Assembly: GCF_963676475.1 (NCBI RefSeq)
Contig: NZ_OY781106.1
Span: 2,728,001-2,792,000 of the forward strand
DNA: 64,000 nucleotides
Origin: an uncultured Celeribacter sp.
GTDB taxonomy: Bacteria > Pseudomonadota > Alphaproteobacteria > Rhodobacterales > Rhodobacteraceae
Reading direction: 5' to 3'
Shown: positions 1 through 8,703 of the stretch, one piece after another
Numbering within the stretch: position 1 is the stretch's first letter
Layout: each line of letters begins with the position of its first letter
Made by a program: the position numbers and the translations under genes
The notes under the pieces: model-generated
What the model was told of the DNA's origin: nothing
Databases searched by the model: none
Seen by the model: the letters and a program-made list of their open reading frames with translations, nothing else

Positions 1-60
1 TTAAGAATTCCGAAAAACAGCGCTGCTGACGTGCGCAGAAACCATGTGGCAGGGGAAAAT

Positions 61-1047
61 ATGCGGTTAATTTGTCACAATTGCGGAGCTCAATACGAGG
101 TCGATGCACGTGTCATACCTGACACGGGTCGTGACGTGCAATGTTCAAACTGCGGCCACACCTGGTTTCAAAAGCCTGCACATATGGACAACGATCTGGC
201 CGATGAGCTGGGCTATGAAGTCCCCGAAGAAGGGGAAGCTGGCGAAGACAGTCCTGAGGCTGAGCCTGCGGTCCCGGATTTCGAAACATCCCCCGAGCCG
301 GAACGCGAAGCCGTTCAGGACATTATGTCGGATGATGTGCCTGAAGAAGAGCCCGCCCCCCAGACGTCTTTTGCGCCAGATATGTCAGATGAGACGGAGC
401 TTGTCCCCGAAGATCTCTCTGAGCCCACCGTCATCGACGCCGAAGACGATGCGCCCGAAACAACGTCACACTCTGGCTCTACGCTTAAAGACAGCGTGCG
501 CGACATCCTGCGTGCCGAGGTCGAATTCGATCAGTCCATGCGCCATAGCGACGGCGCAACACTTGAGACCCAACCCGATCTCGGCTTGGAAGAACCGGCA
601 CAAGATGCCGCCAGGAAAAGCCTGCGCGATCGCATGGCACGCCTGCGAGGCCTGGACCCGGCGGACTCCGGTATCGTCGCGGGGGGCGTGGCGGCCGCCA
701 GTGGCAAACGTCGCGATCTTTTGCCCGACATCGAGGAAATCAATTCGACGCTCAGCGCCGCGTCCGAGCGTGATGAGGACGGCAGCGTCCCGGATGAGGA
801 CACCCGCCGAACCCGCGCCGAACGCTCCGGGTTTCGCGGCGCGTTTCTGACGCTGGTGCTCGCGGCGGCAATCCTTGTCCTGCTCTATATTCTCGCACCT
901 GTGATCGCTGCGAAAGTCCCGGCGCTTGCGGGCGCGATGGACGCCTATGTGTCCGTGGCGAATGATTTTCGCGGCTGGCTGGATCAGCTTCTCTCTGGTG
1001 CCAGCGCGCGTTTGACTGCGCTCTTGGGCCAGATCAGCGGCACTTAA
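61..1047 (+). CDS. Zinc-ribbon, single-pass membrane protein (MJ0042-type)
   Basis: 328 aa. The N-terminus carries a zinc ribbon with two CxxC pairs, CHNC at residues 5-8 and CSNC at 28-31, the pattern of the MJ0042 zinc-finger domain. A long acidic, Pro/Glu-rich linker follows (about 45-200), then a single hydrophobic segment near 261-283 and a short C-terminal tail. I chose ATG 61 over the in-frame GTG at 31 because an AGGGGAAA ribosome site lies just upstream and the ribbon begins directly at this Met. The gene converges on the next one with only 9 nt between stop codons. Proteins of this layout are common in Rhodobacteraceae but their role is unknown; metal binding is inferred from the cysteines. 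Confidence 0.8.
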   Translation: MRLICHNCGAQYEVDARVIPDTGRDVQCSNCGHTWFQKPAHMDNDLADELGYEVPEEGEAGEDSPEAEPAVPDFETSPEPEREAVQDIMSDDVPEEEPAPQTSFAPDMSDETELVPEDLSEPTVIDAEDDAPETTSHSGSTLKDSVRDILRAEVEFDQSMRHSDGATLETQPDLGLEEPAQDAARKSLRDRMARLRGLDPADSGIVAGGVAAASGKRRDLLPDIEEINSTLSAASERDEDGSVPDEDTRRTRAERSGFRGAFLTLVLAAAILVLLYILAPVIAAKVPALAGAMDAYVSVANDFRGWLDQLLSGASARLTALLGQISGT

Positions 1048-1056
1048 TCAAACGCT

Positions 1057-3606
1057 TTAGAACTGATCGAGCAGGCGGTTGAGGTAATCGCGCCCTTCCG
1101 CTGTGCGCTCGCGATCCTCGGTGCGGCGACGGATTTCGTCCAAAAGCTCCTCGGCGCGACGATAGACATCCTCGCCTTCGTAGAATTCATCGTCGGACCC
1201 AAAACGCCCCGTGTCACCGGGTCTGCGCCCCAAGGGATCGCGGCCCTGCGGCTCGCCGCCCGCGCTGCCTTGGCCGTCTTGACCCTCTTGATCTTGTTGC
1301 TGCTGCGCCTGCTGTTCACCGAGCTGACGCATGCCTTCACGCAGCGCCTCCATCGCCTCGGCCTGACCGTCGAGCGCGCCGGAGAGATCGCCCTCGCGCA
1401 GCGCCCGCTCGGCCTCTTCCATGGCGCGATCCGCACGATCTAGCGCACCGCCAAGGCTCTCTTCGCCGCCCCCCTGACCACCGGGAAGATTGCGGCGTTG
1501 TTGACGTAGTGCATCGCGCAGCGCCTGTTGGCGTTCGGACAAGGAGCGTTGATCGCCACCAGCCCCTTCGCCTTGATTTTGACCTTGGTTCTGACCTTGC
1601 CCTTCGGAGCCACGCTCCTCTTCGGACTGACCGTCTTGGCTCTGATCATTCTGACCGGGCTGGTTCTCCCCGAACTGGTCCTGAAGATCGGAGAAGGTGT
1701 CGTCGTTCAGCTCCTGTTGATCGCGCAGCGTGTCTTGCAGGCCTTGCATACCCTGATTGCCTTGGCCGCCCTGCCCCTGGCCCTGCGTCACCCGCATGTT
1801 CTCCAGCATTTCGGCCAACATATCCATGAGCTGCTGCGCCTCGGCCATGCGGCCCTGCTCCATCAGCTCCTGAATGCGGTCCATCAACTCTTGCAACTGA
1901 TCCTGGGTGATCTGTTGGCCTTGGTCCTGCCCCTGATCCGGCATATCCGTGCCGTCATCTTGGGGGCCCTGCTGTTCGGCCAGTTGCTGCATGTAATCGC
2001 GAGTCGCCTCGCGCAATTCCTGCATCAACTCTTCGATCTCTTCGGGCGTGGCGCCGTCGTGCATCGCTTGCCTCAGACGCTCCTGCGCACGTTGCAACCG
2101 GGCCAGCGCCTCTTTCAGCTCGCCATCTTCCAAATCGAGCGCGATGTCCCAAAGCGTCGCGGCGATCTCCTCGACCTGCGCGTCGCTCAAAAGCCCATCG
2201 CGCCCTTCGATCTGACCGATCACCTCGCGCAGGCGGATGTAGCTGGTCATCTCGTCAAACATTTCGCTCGGGTTGACCGAGACCGCGCGCAGCACCTGCG
2301 CCGCACGTGCCGCATTTTCGCGGTTCCACAACAGCTCGCGGCGCTGATCCACGATCGCCGCCGCCAGCGGATCAAAGAAGCGCCGCGTCGGCAGGACGCT
2401 CTCCGCGAGAGCCGCCGTGCTTTCCTGACCCGCCTCGTCCCAAGCGCTCAGCGACAGGTGCACGGGCAGCCCCGCGAAAGGATGCTGGGCGAGGTTTTCC
2501 GCGATCAGCCCCTCGATCTCGCGGCGATCCCCGGTTTGCGGCAACATGACCGGCACCGAAATTTCCTCGCGCGGTTCGGGCGGCAGGACATAGCCATATT
2601 GCCTTGCGGTTGCGTCGAGATCGCGGGTGATTGTCAGGATAGCGCGGCTGATGCCGAAGTCGTCGGTGAGGCGAAACTCCTGTCGGGCTTCGCCCGAAGG
2701 GGCGCGTGTCATCGGACCAGTGAGTTCGGCCACGGGGGGCGTATCCGGCTGCAACGCCACACCCCAAAGCCGCCCAGTGGGGCCGTCGATCTCGATCTCG
2801 CCGGGCTGTTCGATCTGAAAATCCGGGCGATCCGCAGGCGCATCGCCAGAGACGGTTTCACGCAGGGTCAAGACGCCGTCTTCGCCATAGAACCGCAGGG
2901 TCACGTCAGCGCCTTTCGGCACCTCGAAATTGGGATCAAGGTCGCCAAGATAAAGCGTCGGCTTGCCGGAATAGGCAGGCGGGCGCACCCAGCCTTCCCA
3001 AATCGGCCCCATCGCGACCTCAGACCCAGCATCACCCAGATCGGTCACAGACCCCATCCGCTCAAACGAGCCAAACACAAGCCCCATGCCCAAGGTCGTC
3101 AGGGCGATGAGCCTGAGCGCAAACGGATCGCGCGGCGCAAGGTTGAGCGTCGGGGCGACGGCCCGGATCGGCGCCAGCCTCTGGATCATGCGGTTGCGGT
3201 GGGCGGTCCAGATCGCCTCAGAGGCTGCATCACCGGCGCCGACAAGCGCGTGATCGGAAAGCGCCTGCAACGGTCGCCCCGGCAGCTGCGCATCGACGCG
3301 CGCCATGGCCTCTCCCTGTGCCGGGAGCCGCACACGACGCAATGCGAAGACAAGAGACAAGATGAGCGCAAGACCAAAGACAGCGAGCACGGCCCAGAGC
3401 GCCCAAAGCGGAAGCGCGTCCTGAACGCCCAACATGGCAAGGCCAACCGCGAAAACCACGAGGGAAAAAGCCGGCCAGAAAGCCTGCGCCAGACGCTCCA
3501 CAACGAGCCCGGCACCCGTCGCACGCAGCGCAGTGGACACGCGCCGCGCGAGCGGGCGGTCGAGCGTCTCCGTCAGGTGTCGAGCTGGGTCGCGGTCAGG
3601 TTCCAT
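1057..3606 (-). CDS. TIGR02302/DUF4175 family membrane protein
   Basis: 849 aa. Three hydrophobic segments stand near the N-terminus (about 34-62, 67-89 and 164-182), followed by a long soluble part. From about residue 545 to 800 the protein is rich in Gln, Gly and Glu, with repeated GQGQ-type runs and heptad-like Leu/Met stretches that suggest coiled coil. Length and architecture match the alphaproteobacterial TIGR02302 family, whose function is not known. It is the last gene of a minus-strand set after argH, a lipoprotein and lysA; about 60 nt separate it from lysA. The reverse strand of the Gln-rich part produces a long false open frame that should be ignored. Confidence 0.85.
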   Translation of the reverse strand: MEPDRDPARHLTETLDRPLARRVSTALRATGAGLVVERLAQAFWPAFSLVVFAVGLAMLGVQDALPLWALWAVLAVFGLALILSLVFALRRVRLPAQGEAMARVDAQLPGRPLQALSDHALVGAGDAASEAIWTAHRNRMIQRLAPIRAVAPTLNLAPRDPFALRLIALTTLGMGLVFGSFERMGSVTDLGDAGSEVAMGPIWEGWVRPPAYSGKPTLYLGDLDPNFEVPKGADVTLRFYGEDGVLTLRETVSGDAPADRPDFQIEQPGEIEIDGPTGRLWGVALQPDTPPVAELTGPMTRAPSGEARQEFRLTDDFGISRAILTITRDLDATARQYGYVLPPEPREEISVPVMLPQTGDRREIEGLIAENLAQHPFAGLPVHLSLSAWDEAGQESTAALAESVLPTRRFFDPLAAAIVDQRRELLWNRENAARAAQVLRAVSVNPSEMFDEMTSYIRLREVIGQIEGRDGLLSDAQVEEIAATLWDIALDLEDGELKEALARLQRAQERLRQAMHDGATPEEIEELMQELREATRDYMQQLAEQQGPQDDGTDMPDQGQDQGQQITQDQLQELMDRIQELMEQGRMAEAQQLMDMLAEMLENMRVTQGQGQGGQGNQGMQGLQDTLRDQQELNDDTFSDLQDQFGENQPGQNDQSQDGQSEEERGSEGQGQNQGQNQGEGAGGDQRSLSERQQALRDALRQQRRNLPGGQGGGEESLGGALDRADRAMEEAERALREGDLSGALDGQAEAMEALREGMRQLGEQQAQQQQDQEGQDGQGSAGGEPQGRDPLGRRPGDTGRFGSDDEFYEGEDVYRRAEELLDEIRRRTEDRERTAEGRDYLNRLLDQF

Positions 3607-3665
3607 ACATCTCGATTCGGCGGTTCAGTTTTCGTTCGAAACACCCGCGCTGAACCGCGCAGGCG

Positions 3666-4931
3666 TCAGAGCCACACAGGGATGCTATCGCGATTTATCA
3701 TCTCGTCATAGCTCGGACGCGGCCGGATGACAGCGAATTGATCGCCTTTCACCAGAACCTCCGGAATGAGCGGACGGGAATTATATTCCGACGCCATCAC
3801 TGCGCCATAAGCCCCGGCGGACCGAAAAGCGACCAGATCGTCCTCCCCCAGTACCGGCATGTTGCGCGCCTTGGCAAAGGTGTCGCCCGTCTCACAGACC
3901 GGACCGACGATGTCGATCGGCGCCTGTTCCGCGGCGGCTTCGGGTTCAACAACCGGAATGATGTCGTGATAGGCGTCATACATCGAGGGGCGCACGAGGT
4001 CGTTCATCGCCGCGTCAACGATCAGGAAATCACGACCCTCGCCATGTTTGAGATAGATGACGGAGGACACAAGAATCCCCGCGTTGCCGGAGATCAGACG
4101 CCCCGGCTCAATCTCGATCTCGCAACCCAGATGTCCAACAGTGCGCTGGATCATCTCGCCGTACTCAACGGGCAGCGGCGGCGCTTCGTTGGAGCGTTCG
4201 TAGGGAATGCCAAGCCCGCCGCCCAGATCGAGACGGCGAATGTTGTGGCCATCGGCGCGCAGCGTCTCGGTCAGTTCGGCGACCTTGGTGAAGGCCTGCT
4301 CAAAAGGCTCAAGCTGTGTCAATTGCGAGCCGATATGCACGTCGATGCCGACCACGTCGATGCCATCCATCTTGGCGGCGCGGGCGTAAACCTCGCGGGC
4401 CGCGGCAATCGGAATGCCGAATTTATTCTCGGATTTGCCGGTGGCGATTTTCGCATGGGTCTTGGCGTCGACATCCGGGTTGATGCGGAGCGCGATGGGG
4501 GCTTTGACACCCAGCGCCATAGCGACCTCATTCAGAGCCTCAAGCTCCGGTTCGCTTTCGACGTTGAACTGACGAATGCCGCCTTCCAAAGCCTGACGCA
4601 TCTCGGAGCGTGTCTTGCCGACGCCCGAAAACACGATTCGCTCGCCCGGAAGCCCCGCCGCTTTCGCCTTGAGATATTCGCCGATGGAGACCACGTCGAT
4701 GCCTGCGCCCAGCTCGCCCATGAGTTTTAGAACGGCGAGATTCGAGTTTGACTTCATCGCGAAACACACGAGGTGATTCATCCCTGACAGCGCCTCGTCG
4801 AAGAGGGTGAAATGCCGGGTCAGCGTGGCCATGGAATAGACATAAAACGGCGTGCCAACCTGCGCCGCAATTTCCGACACCGGTACATCTTCGGCGTGCA
4901 GCACGCCGTTCTTGTAGAGGAAGTGATCCAT
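3666..4931 (-). CDS. lysA: Diaminopimelate decarboxylase
   Basis: 421 aa, the usual length. A PLP-dependent fold III decarboxylase that converts meso-diaminopimelate to lysine, the last step of lysine synthesis. Visible motifs are the PLP-lysine segment CFAMKSNSNLAVLKL near residue 56, the Gly-rich DLGGGLGIPY segment near 237, the EIEPGR phosphate-binding motif and the CETGDTFAK segment that supplies the catalytic cysteine from the partner subunit. ATG 4931 has no clear ribosome site, so translation may depend on the gene upstream, a small lipoprotein that ends 36 nt away. Confidence 0.96.
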   Translation of the reverse strand: MDHFLYKNGVLHAEDVPVSEIAAQVGTPFYVYSMATLTRHFTLFDEALSGMNHLVCFAMKSNSNLAVLKLMGELGAGIDVVSIGEYLKAKAAGLPGERIVFSGVGKTRSEMRQALEGGIRQFNVESEPELEALNEVAMALGVKAPIALRINPDVDAKTHAKIATGKSENKFGIPIAAAREVYARAAKMDGIDVVGIDVHIGSQLTQLEPFEQAFTKVAELTETLRADGHNIRRLDLGGGLGIPYERSNEAPPLPVEYGEMIQRTVGHLGCEIEIEPGRLISGNAGILVSSVIYLKHGEGRDFLIVDAAMNDLVRPSMYDAYHDIIPVVEPEAAAEQAPIDIVGPVCETGDTFAKARNMPVLGEDDLVAFRSAGAYGAVMASEYNSRPLIPEVLVKGDQFAVIRPRPSYDEMINRDSIPVWL

Positions 4932-4967
4932 GGGGAAGTCTTTCGATAAGCGCGTGCGGCGCAGGAA

Positions 4968-5132
4968 TTAATTGGCCGGAAAATGGATATTGATGGAGGT
5001 GTCCGTGTAGGAGCCACCACGGGAATTCACCCCCACGGTGGTCGACATGCCAACATCCGGCTTCACCGGCTCACCATCCACACCGCAGGCGGCCAGACCT
5101 GTCAACATCAGCAACATCACAACACGTTTCAT
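4968..5132 (-). CDS. Small lipoprotein between argH and lysA
   Basis: 54 aa. It starts at ATG 5132, overlapping the argH stop as ATGA. A short basic start (MKRVV), a hydrophobic stretch and the lipobox LTGLAAC form a type II signal peptide, with Cys 16 as the likely lipidated residue. The mature part is only about 39 residues, Ser/Thr/Gly rich, with no domain I recognise. Similar tiny lipoproteins sit between argH and lysA in many Rhodobacteraceae, so the gene is probably real. A longer start 18 nt upstream is possible but would disturb the signal peptide. Confidence 0.7.
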   Translation of the reverse strand: MKRVVMLLMLTGLAACGVDGEPVKPDVGMSTTVGVNSRGGSYTDTSINIHFPAN

Positions 5133-6520
5133 CCAAGCACCTCTTTCCAACGCTTGACCTGCGCGCGCACCTGAGCGGGCGCGGTTCCCCCGTAGCTTGT
5201 GCGAGAAGCGACAGAGTTTTCAACCGTCAAGACGTTGTAAACGCCTGTTGTGATGGCGTCGTGAACGGATTTCATCTCATCAATGCTCAAATCCGGCAGA
5301 TCGACGCCTTTTTTCTCCGCCATGGCGACAAGCGCGCCGGTGACGTGGTGCGCATCGCGGAACGGCAGCCCCGCCTCACGCACCAGCCAATCTGCAAGAT
5401 CGGTCGCGGTGGAGAACCCTGAGGCGGCGGCTGCCCGCAGGTTGTCGATATTGGCGGTCATGTCAGACACCATGCCGGTCATCGCAGCGAGCGCCAGCAT
5501 CAGGTTGTCGGCGGCATCGAAGACTTGCTCTTTGTCTTCCTGCATGTCCTTGGAGTAGGCGAGCGGAAGCCCCTTCATCACCGTCATCAGCGCGACATTG
5601 GCGCCAAAGATGCGCCCGATCTTGGCGCGGATCAGCTCCGCGGCATCGGGGTTTTTCTTTTGCGGCATGATGGACGAGCCGGTGGAGAAGCGATCCGAGA
5701 GCGTCACAAAGCGGAACTGGGCGGAGGACCAGATCACCAGCTCTTCGGCAAAGCGCGACAGGTGCATGGCGCAGATCGAAGCACAGGACAGGAACTCGAG
5801 CGCAAAATCGCGGTCCGCCACGGCATCGAGAGAGTTCGCCGTCGGACGATCAAAGCCCAGCGCCTCTGCCGTCATGTGGCGGTCAATCGGGAAGCCGGTG
5901 CCTGCGAGCGCGGCGGACCCCAGCGGGCTTTCGTTCATCCGGGTTCGGGCGTCTTTGAAGCGCGACAGGTCGCGGCCCAGCATCTCGACATAGGCCATCA
6001 TGTGGTGGCCCCAGGTCACCGGTTGCGCCGTTTGCAGGTGGGTGAAGCCCGGCATGACCCAATCGGCACCGGCCTCGGCCTGAACGATCAGGGCACGGAT
6101 CAGGGCCTCGATGCCGGAAATCGCGGCGTCGAATTGGTCACGTGTCCAGAGTTTGAAATCGGTGGCCACCTGATCGTTGCGCGAGCGTGCCGTGTGCAGA
6201 CGCCCGGCGGCCTCGCCGATGATCTCTTTGAGGCGCGCTTCGACATTCATGTGGATGTCTTCGAGTGCGGTGGAAAAGGTGAACTCGCCCGCCTCGATCT
6301 CTGACAATACCGTGAGCAGGCCTTCCCGAATGGCCTCGGCATCGGTATCGGTAAGAATGCCCTGTTTGGCGAGCATTGCCGCATGGGCGCGTGAGCCTGC
6401 GATATCCTGGGAGGCCAGCCGTTTGTCGAAATCAATGGAGGCGTTGATGGCTTCCATGATGGCGTCAGGTCCGGCAGCGAACCGGCCGCCCCACATCGCG
6501 TTTGATTTCTTATCGGTCAT
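5129..6520 (-). CDS. argH: Argininosuccinate lyase
   Basis: 463 aa. Cleaves argininosuccinate to arginine and fumarate, the last step of arginine synthesis. The fumarase/aspartase superfamily signature GSSIMPQKKNPDAAE is present, as is the N-terminal WGGRF motif. I chose ATG 6520 (MTDKKSNAMWGGRF); a start 15 nt further upstream is open. The start codon lies only 13 nt from the divergent tlpA start at 6534, so each gene's promoter must sit largely inside the other. The next gene downstream overlaps it by 4 nt. Confidence 0.96.
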   Translation of the reverse strand: MTDKKSNAMWGGRFAAGPDAIMEAINASIDFDKRLASQDIAGSRAHAAMLAKQGILTDTDAEAIREGLLTVLSEIEAGEFTFSTALEDIHMNVEARLKEIIGEAAGRLHTARSRNDQVATDFKLWTRDQFDAAISGIEALIRALIVQAEAGADWVMPGFTHLQTAQPVTWGHHMMAYVEMLGRDLSRFKDARTRMNESPLGSAALAGTGFPIDRHMTAEALGFDRPTANSLDAVADRDFALEFLSCASICAMHLSRFAEELVIWSSAQFRFVTLSDRFSTGSSIMPQKKNPDAAELIRAKIGRIFGANVALMTVMKGLPLAYSKDMQEDKEQVFDAADNLMLALAAMTGMVSDMTANIDNLRAAAASGFSTATDLADWLVREAGLPFRDAHHVTGALVAMAEKKGVDLPDLSIDEMKSVHDAITTGVYNVLTVENSVASRTSYGGTAPAQVRAQVKRWKEVLG

Positions 6521-6533
6521 GGACGTGTCCCGC

Positions 6534-7097
6534 ATGTTGAAAAAGCTGATTGTCGCAACCCTTTATACGGCCCTGAGCCTGGGTGCAATTCCTGCCACCG
6601 CGCTCGACCTCGACGCAGCGATGGCTCTGCGCGAAGGCAGCATGCAGAAATTAGGATTCCATTCGGCGCCGAAAGAGGTCAGCGCCCTGCCTTTTGCGGA
6701 CCTCGACGGCAATGAAGAAACGCTTGCGGACTATCAGGGGCAGTATGTGCTTTTGAACTTTTGGGCCACCTGGTGCGCCCCCTGTCGCAAGGAAATGCCC
6801 GCGCTGGATGCGCTGTCTGCGGAATTTGGCGAGCGAGGCCTGACCGTCTTGCCGATCGCCACAGGTCACAATCCCGTCCCGGCCCTGAAAAGTTTTTTTG
6901 AGAAGGCGGAAATCAAGACCCTCCCCCTGCGCGTCGACGCCAAAGGCGCCATGGCGCGTGAGATGGGGGTTTTGGGCCTGCCCGTTTCGATCCTGATTTC
7001 TCCCGAAGGCAAGGAGATCGCGCGCATGACCGGTGATGCGGAGTGGTTTTCCCCTTCCGCTCAAGCGATCATGACATATGTTATCGATACGCCATAG
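6534..7097 (+). CDS. tlpA: TlpA/ResA-family thiol-disulfide reductase
   Basis: 187 aa. An N-terminal hydrophobic signal or anchor (MLKKLIVATLYTALSLG) is followed by a thioredoxin-like domain with the active site WATWCAPCRKE and the cis-Pro loop GLPVS. Proteins of this family reduce disulfides in the periplasm, often for cytochrome c or CuA maturation. A much longer in-frame reading upstream runs antisense through argH and is spurious; ATG 6534 gives a normal signal sequence. The 3' end overlaps the convergent PAS gene by 17 nt. A link to cytochrome maturation is family knowledge only. Confidence 0.88.
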   Translation: MLKKLIVATLYTALSLGAIPATALDLDAAMALREGSMQKLGFHSAPKEVSALPFADLDGNEETLADYQGQYVLLNFWATWCAPCRKEMPALDALSAEFGERGLTVLPIATGHNPVPALKSFFEKAEIKTLPLRVDAKGAMAREMGVLGLPVSILISPEGKEIARMTGDAEWFSPSAQAIMTYVIDTP

Positions 7098-8370
7098 CCG
7101 CTTGATACTGCAGAGTACCGTTGAAACTGCGCGGCATGGCCGCCTCGACCAATGTTTTGATCCTATCGGCAAGCTCCAGAATCTGTTCCAAAGTCTTGTC
7201 GATTTCGACATGAAATGTGTCGAGTTGGTCGATGACCGGCGTCAGCGCGGCCGACTGCGCCCCAAGGCGTCCTGCCTCCACGCGACAAAGCACACGGATC
7301 GAATCCAGCCCGGTCACCAGCTGCCGCAAGTCCTTGGCGGAACGTGTCAAGGCGGTCACATCATTGAAAACGGACATCAAAACATTTCCCGCTTCGAGCG
7401 TGTACTCCTCCAACAGCTTGGTCAGGACGTCCACTTCATGATGGAAACCTTCTTTTTCCACGCCGCGGGACAAAGCCTCCGAGGCGACGGTTTTAACCTC
7501 TCGCTGAAGACGAGAAGCCGCCATCATGAAAAGCCCCTGATACACACGAACCATCACGGATTCAGCCAGGCTTTTGCTACCGTTTTCAACCCGAAACCCG
7601 CCCAAGTGGTTCGTCACCTCATCTGACATGAGTCGATAATTCTGCGAAATCGCTGAAATCGGCCCACCGGCCGGTTCCAATCGCGACGCGACGATTCGCA
7701 TATTCGATGGAATTCCTCTGATTTTCGCAAAAGATTCAAAAAGTGACTTTTGCTGCTCGTCCAAAGATTTGAGCGTCGGCAACAGATCCTTGAGACTCTG
7801 CAAACGCCCATCCTCAGACCGTGCCAACGCCTTATCCCGCGCATGCATTTCCTGCGCAATCGAATAGGAACTGAACGCTCCGTATGTCGGAAATCCGAGT
7901 TCACGCAATTTGGCCCGGATAGCTGCGGCACTTTGCTCTGGGGTAACCCCCTCTGTCTCTTCGTATTTCAAAAACTCGGCATAGGCAGCCTTGGCGCTTT
8001 CGAACACTTTTGACGTCGGCTTGAGCCGCACGGACACAAAGCCCCCTTCAATCGGAGAAACAATGGCGAAAACCCAATAATACCGCCCATCCTTGGACCG
8101 GTTTTTGACGTAGGCCCCGGTGGCCAGCCCCTTTTTGATTCGTTCCCAGAGGATGTAAAATACACCCTTGGGCATATCCGGATGGCGTATGACTTTATGC
8201 GGCGCGCCCACGAGTTCCTCCCAGGAATACTCGGAAACCCGTCGAAAAACCTCATTGCCAGCCGCGATCACCCCGCGATCATCCGTGCGCGAAAAGAAGA
8301 GTTCTTCTATCTTGAAGGGAGCTTCGTCATTTTGTGCGGCAAAGCTCGTCGTGGAATATTGGAGCGACAT
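7081..8370 (-). CDS. PAS-domain sensor protein, output domain unknown
   Basis: 429 aa from ATG 8370 (a GTG 27 nt upstream is also open). Residues about 16-118 form a PAS domain of the aerotaxis-receptor type: the stretch WEELVGAPHKVIRHPDMP and the GRYYWVFAIVSPI strand are typical of Aer-like PAS modules. The rest is mostly helical with no transmembrane segment, no HAMP domain and no recognisable methyl-accepting, kinase or GGDEF domain. It may be a cytosolic redox or oxygen sensor whose helices act on a partner. It is divergent from an EAL phosphodiesterase gene across a 333-bp gap, which suggests, but does not show, a shared pathway. Confidence 0.78.
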   Translation of the reverse strand: MSLQYSTTSFAAQNDEAPFKIEELFFSRTDDRGVIAAGNEVFRRVSEYSWEELVGAPHKVIRHPDMPKGVFYILWERIKKGLATGAYVKNRSKDGRYYWVFAIVSPIEGGFVSVRLKPTSKVFESAKAAYAEFLKYEETEGVTPEQSAAAIRAKLRELGFPTYGAFSSYSIAQEMHARDKALARSEDGRLQSLKDLLPTLKSLDEQQKSLFESFAKIRGIPSNMRIVASRLEPAGGPISAISQNYRLMSDEVTNHLGGFRVENGSKSLAESVMVRVYQGLFMMAASRLQREVKTVASEALSRGVEKEGFHHEVDVLTKLLEEYTLEAGNVLMSVFNDVTALTRSAKDLRQLVTGLDSIRVLCRVEAGRLGAQSAALTPVIDQLDTFHVEIDKTLEQILELADRIKTLVEAAMPRSFNGTLQYQAAMAYR

Positions 8371-8703
8371 GTCAGATCCCGTTGTCCTGTTTGCCACAGA
8401 GAACCAAAGGTTGCTTTCGATCTGGTTAAGCCCGACGATATCACGCCAGATTTCTCAAAAAGCCGCACCTTCCTCCGACAGAACAGGCGTCTTGGTGCGG
8501 CAAATTGAACCGAAAATTCTATGCAAATCTATCTCATTTTCCGTTGATTTCCGCTTTCAGGCGCAAAGTGCCATGCATCTCAAGGCTTTAGGCAATTTAT
8601 AAGCTATTTACGAAATTTTTCATCAAATTCGGCAATTTACTCGCCGTTATCCCAAACCCTCCAAATTCAATTCTGCAATGGGAATGCGATACAAGGTGAC
8701 GGG
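8371..8703. promoter_or_regulatory. Divergent intergenic region, PAS gene / EAL gene
   Basis: 333 bp with no convincing gene. The half next to the EAL gene is AT-rich compared with the coding DNA around it. The 9-mer GGCAATTTA occurs twice in direct orientation at 8591-8599 and 8631-8639, exactly 40 bp apart, which suits a regulator binding on one face of the helix. A GTGACGGG ribosome site lies just before ATG 8704. Promoter function is inferred from the divergent arrangement. Confidence 0.5.

Noticed and set aside
1528..3711. Very long plus-strand open frame opposite the TIGR02302 gene
   Set aside because: It is the complement of a Gln/Gly-rich coding region; its protein is Leu/His/Arg-rich with no domain, while the minus-strand reading has membrane segments and family features.
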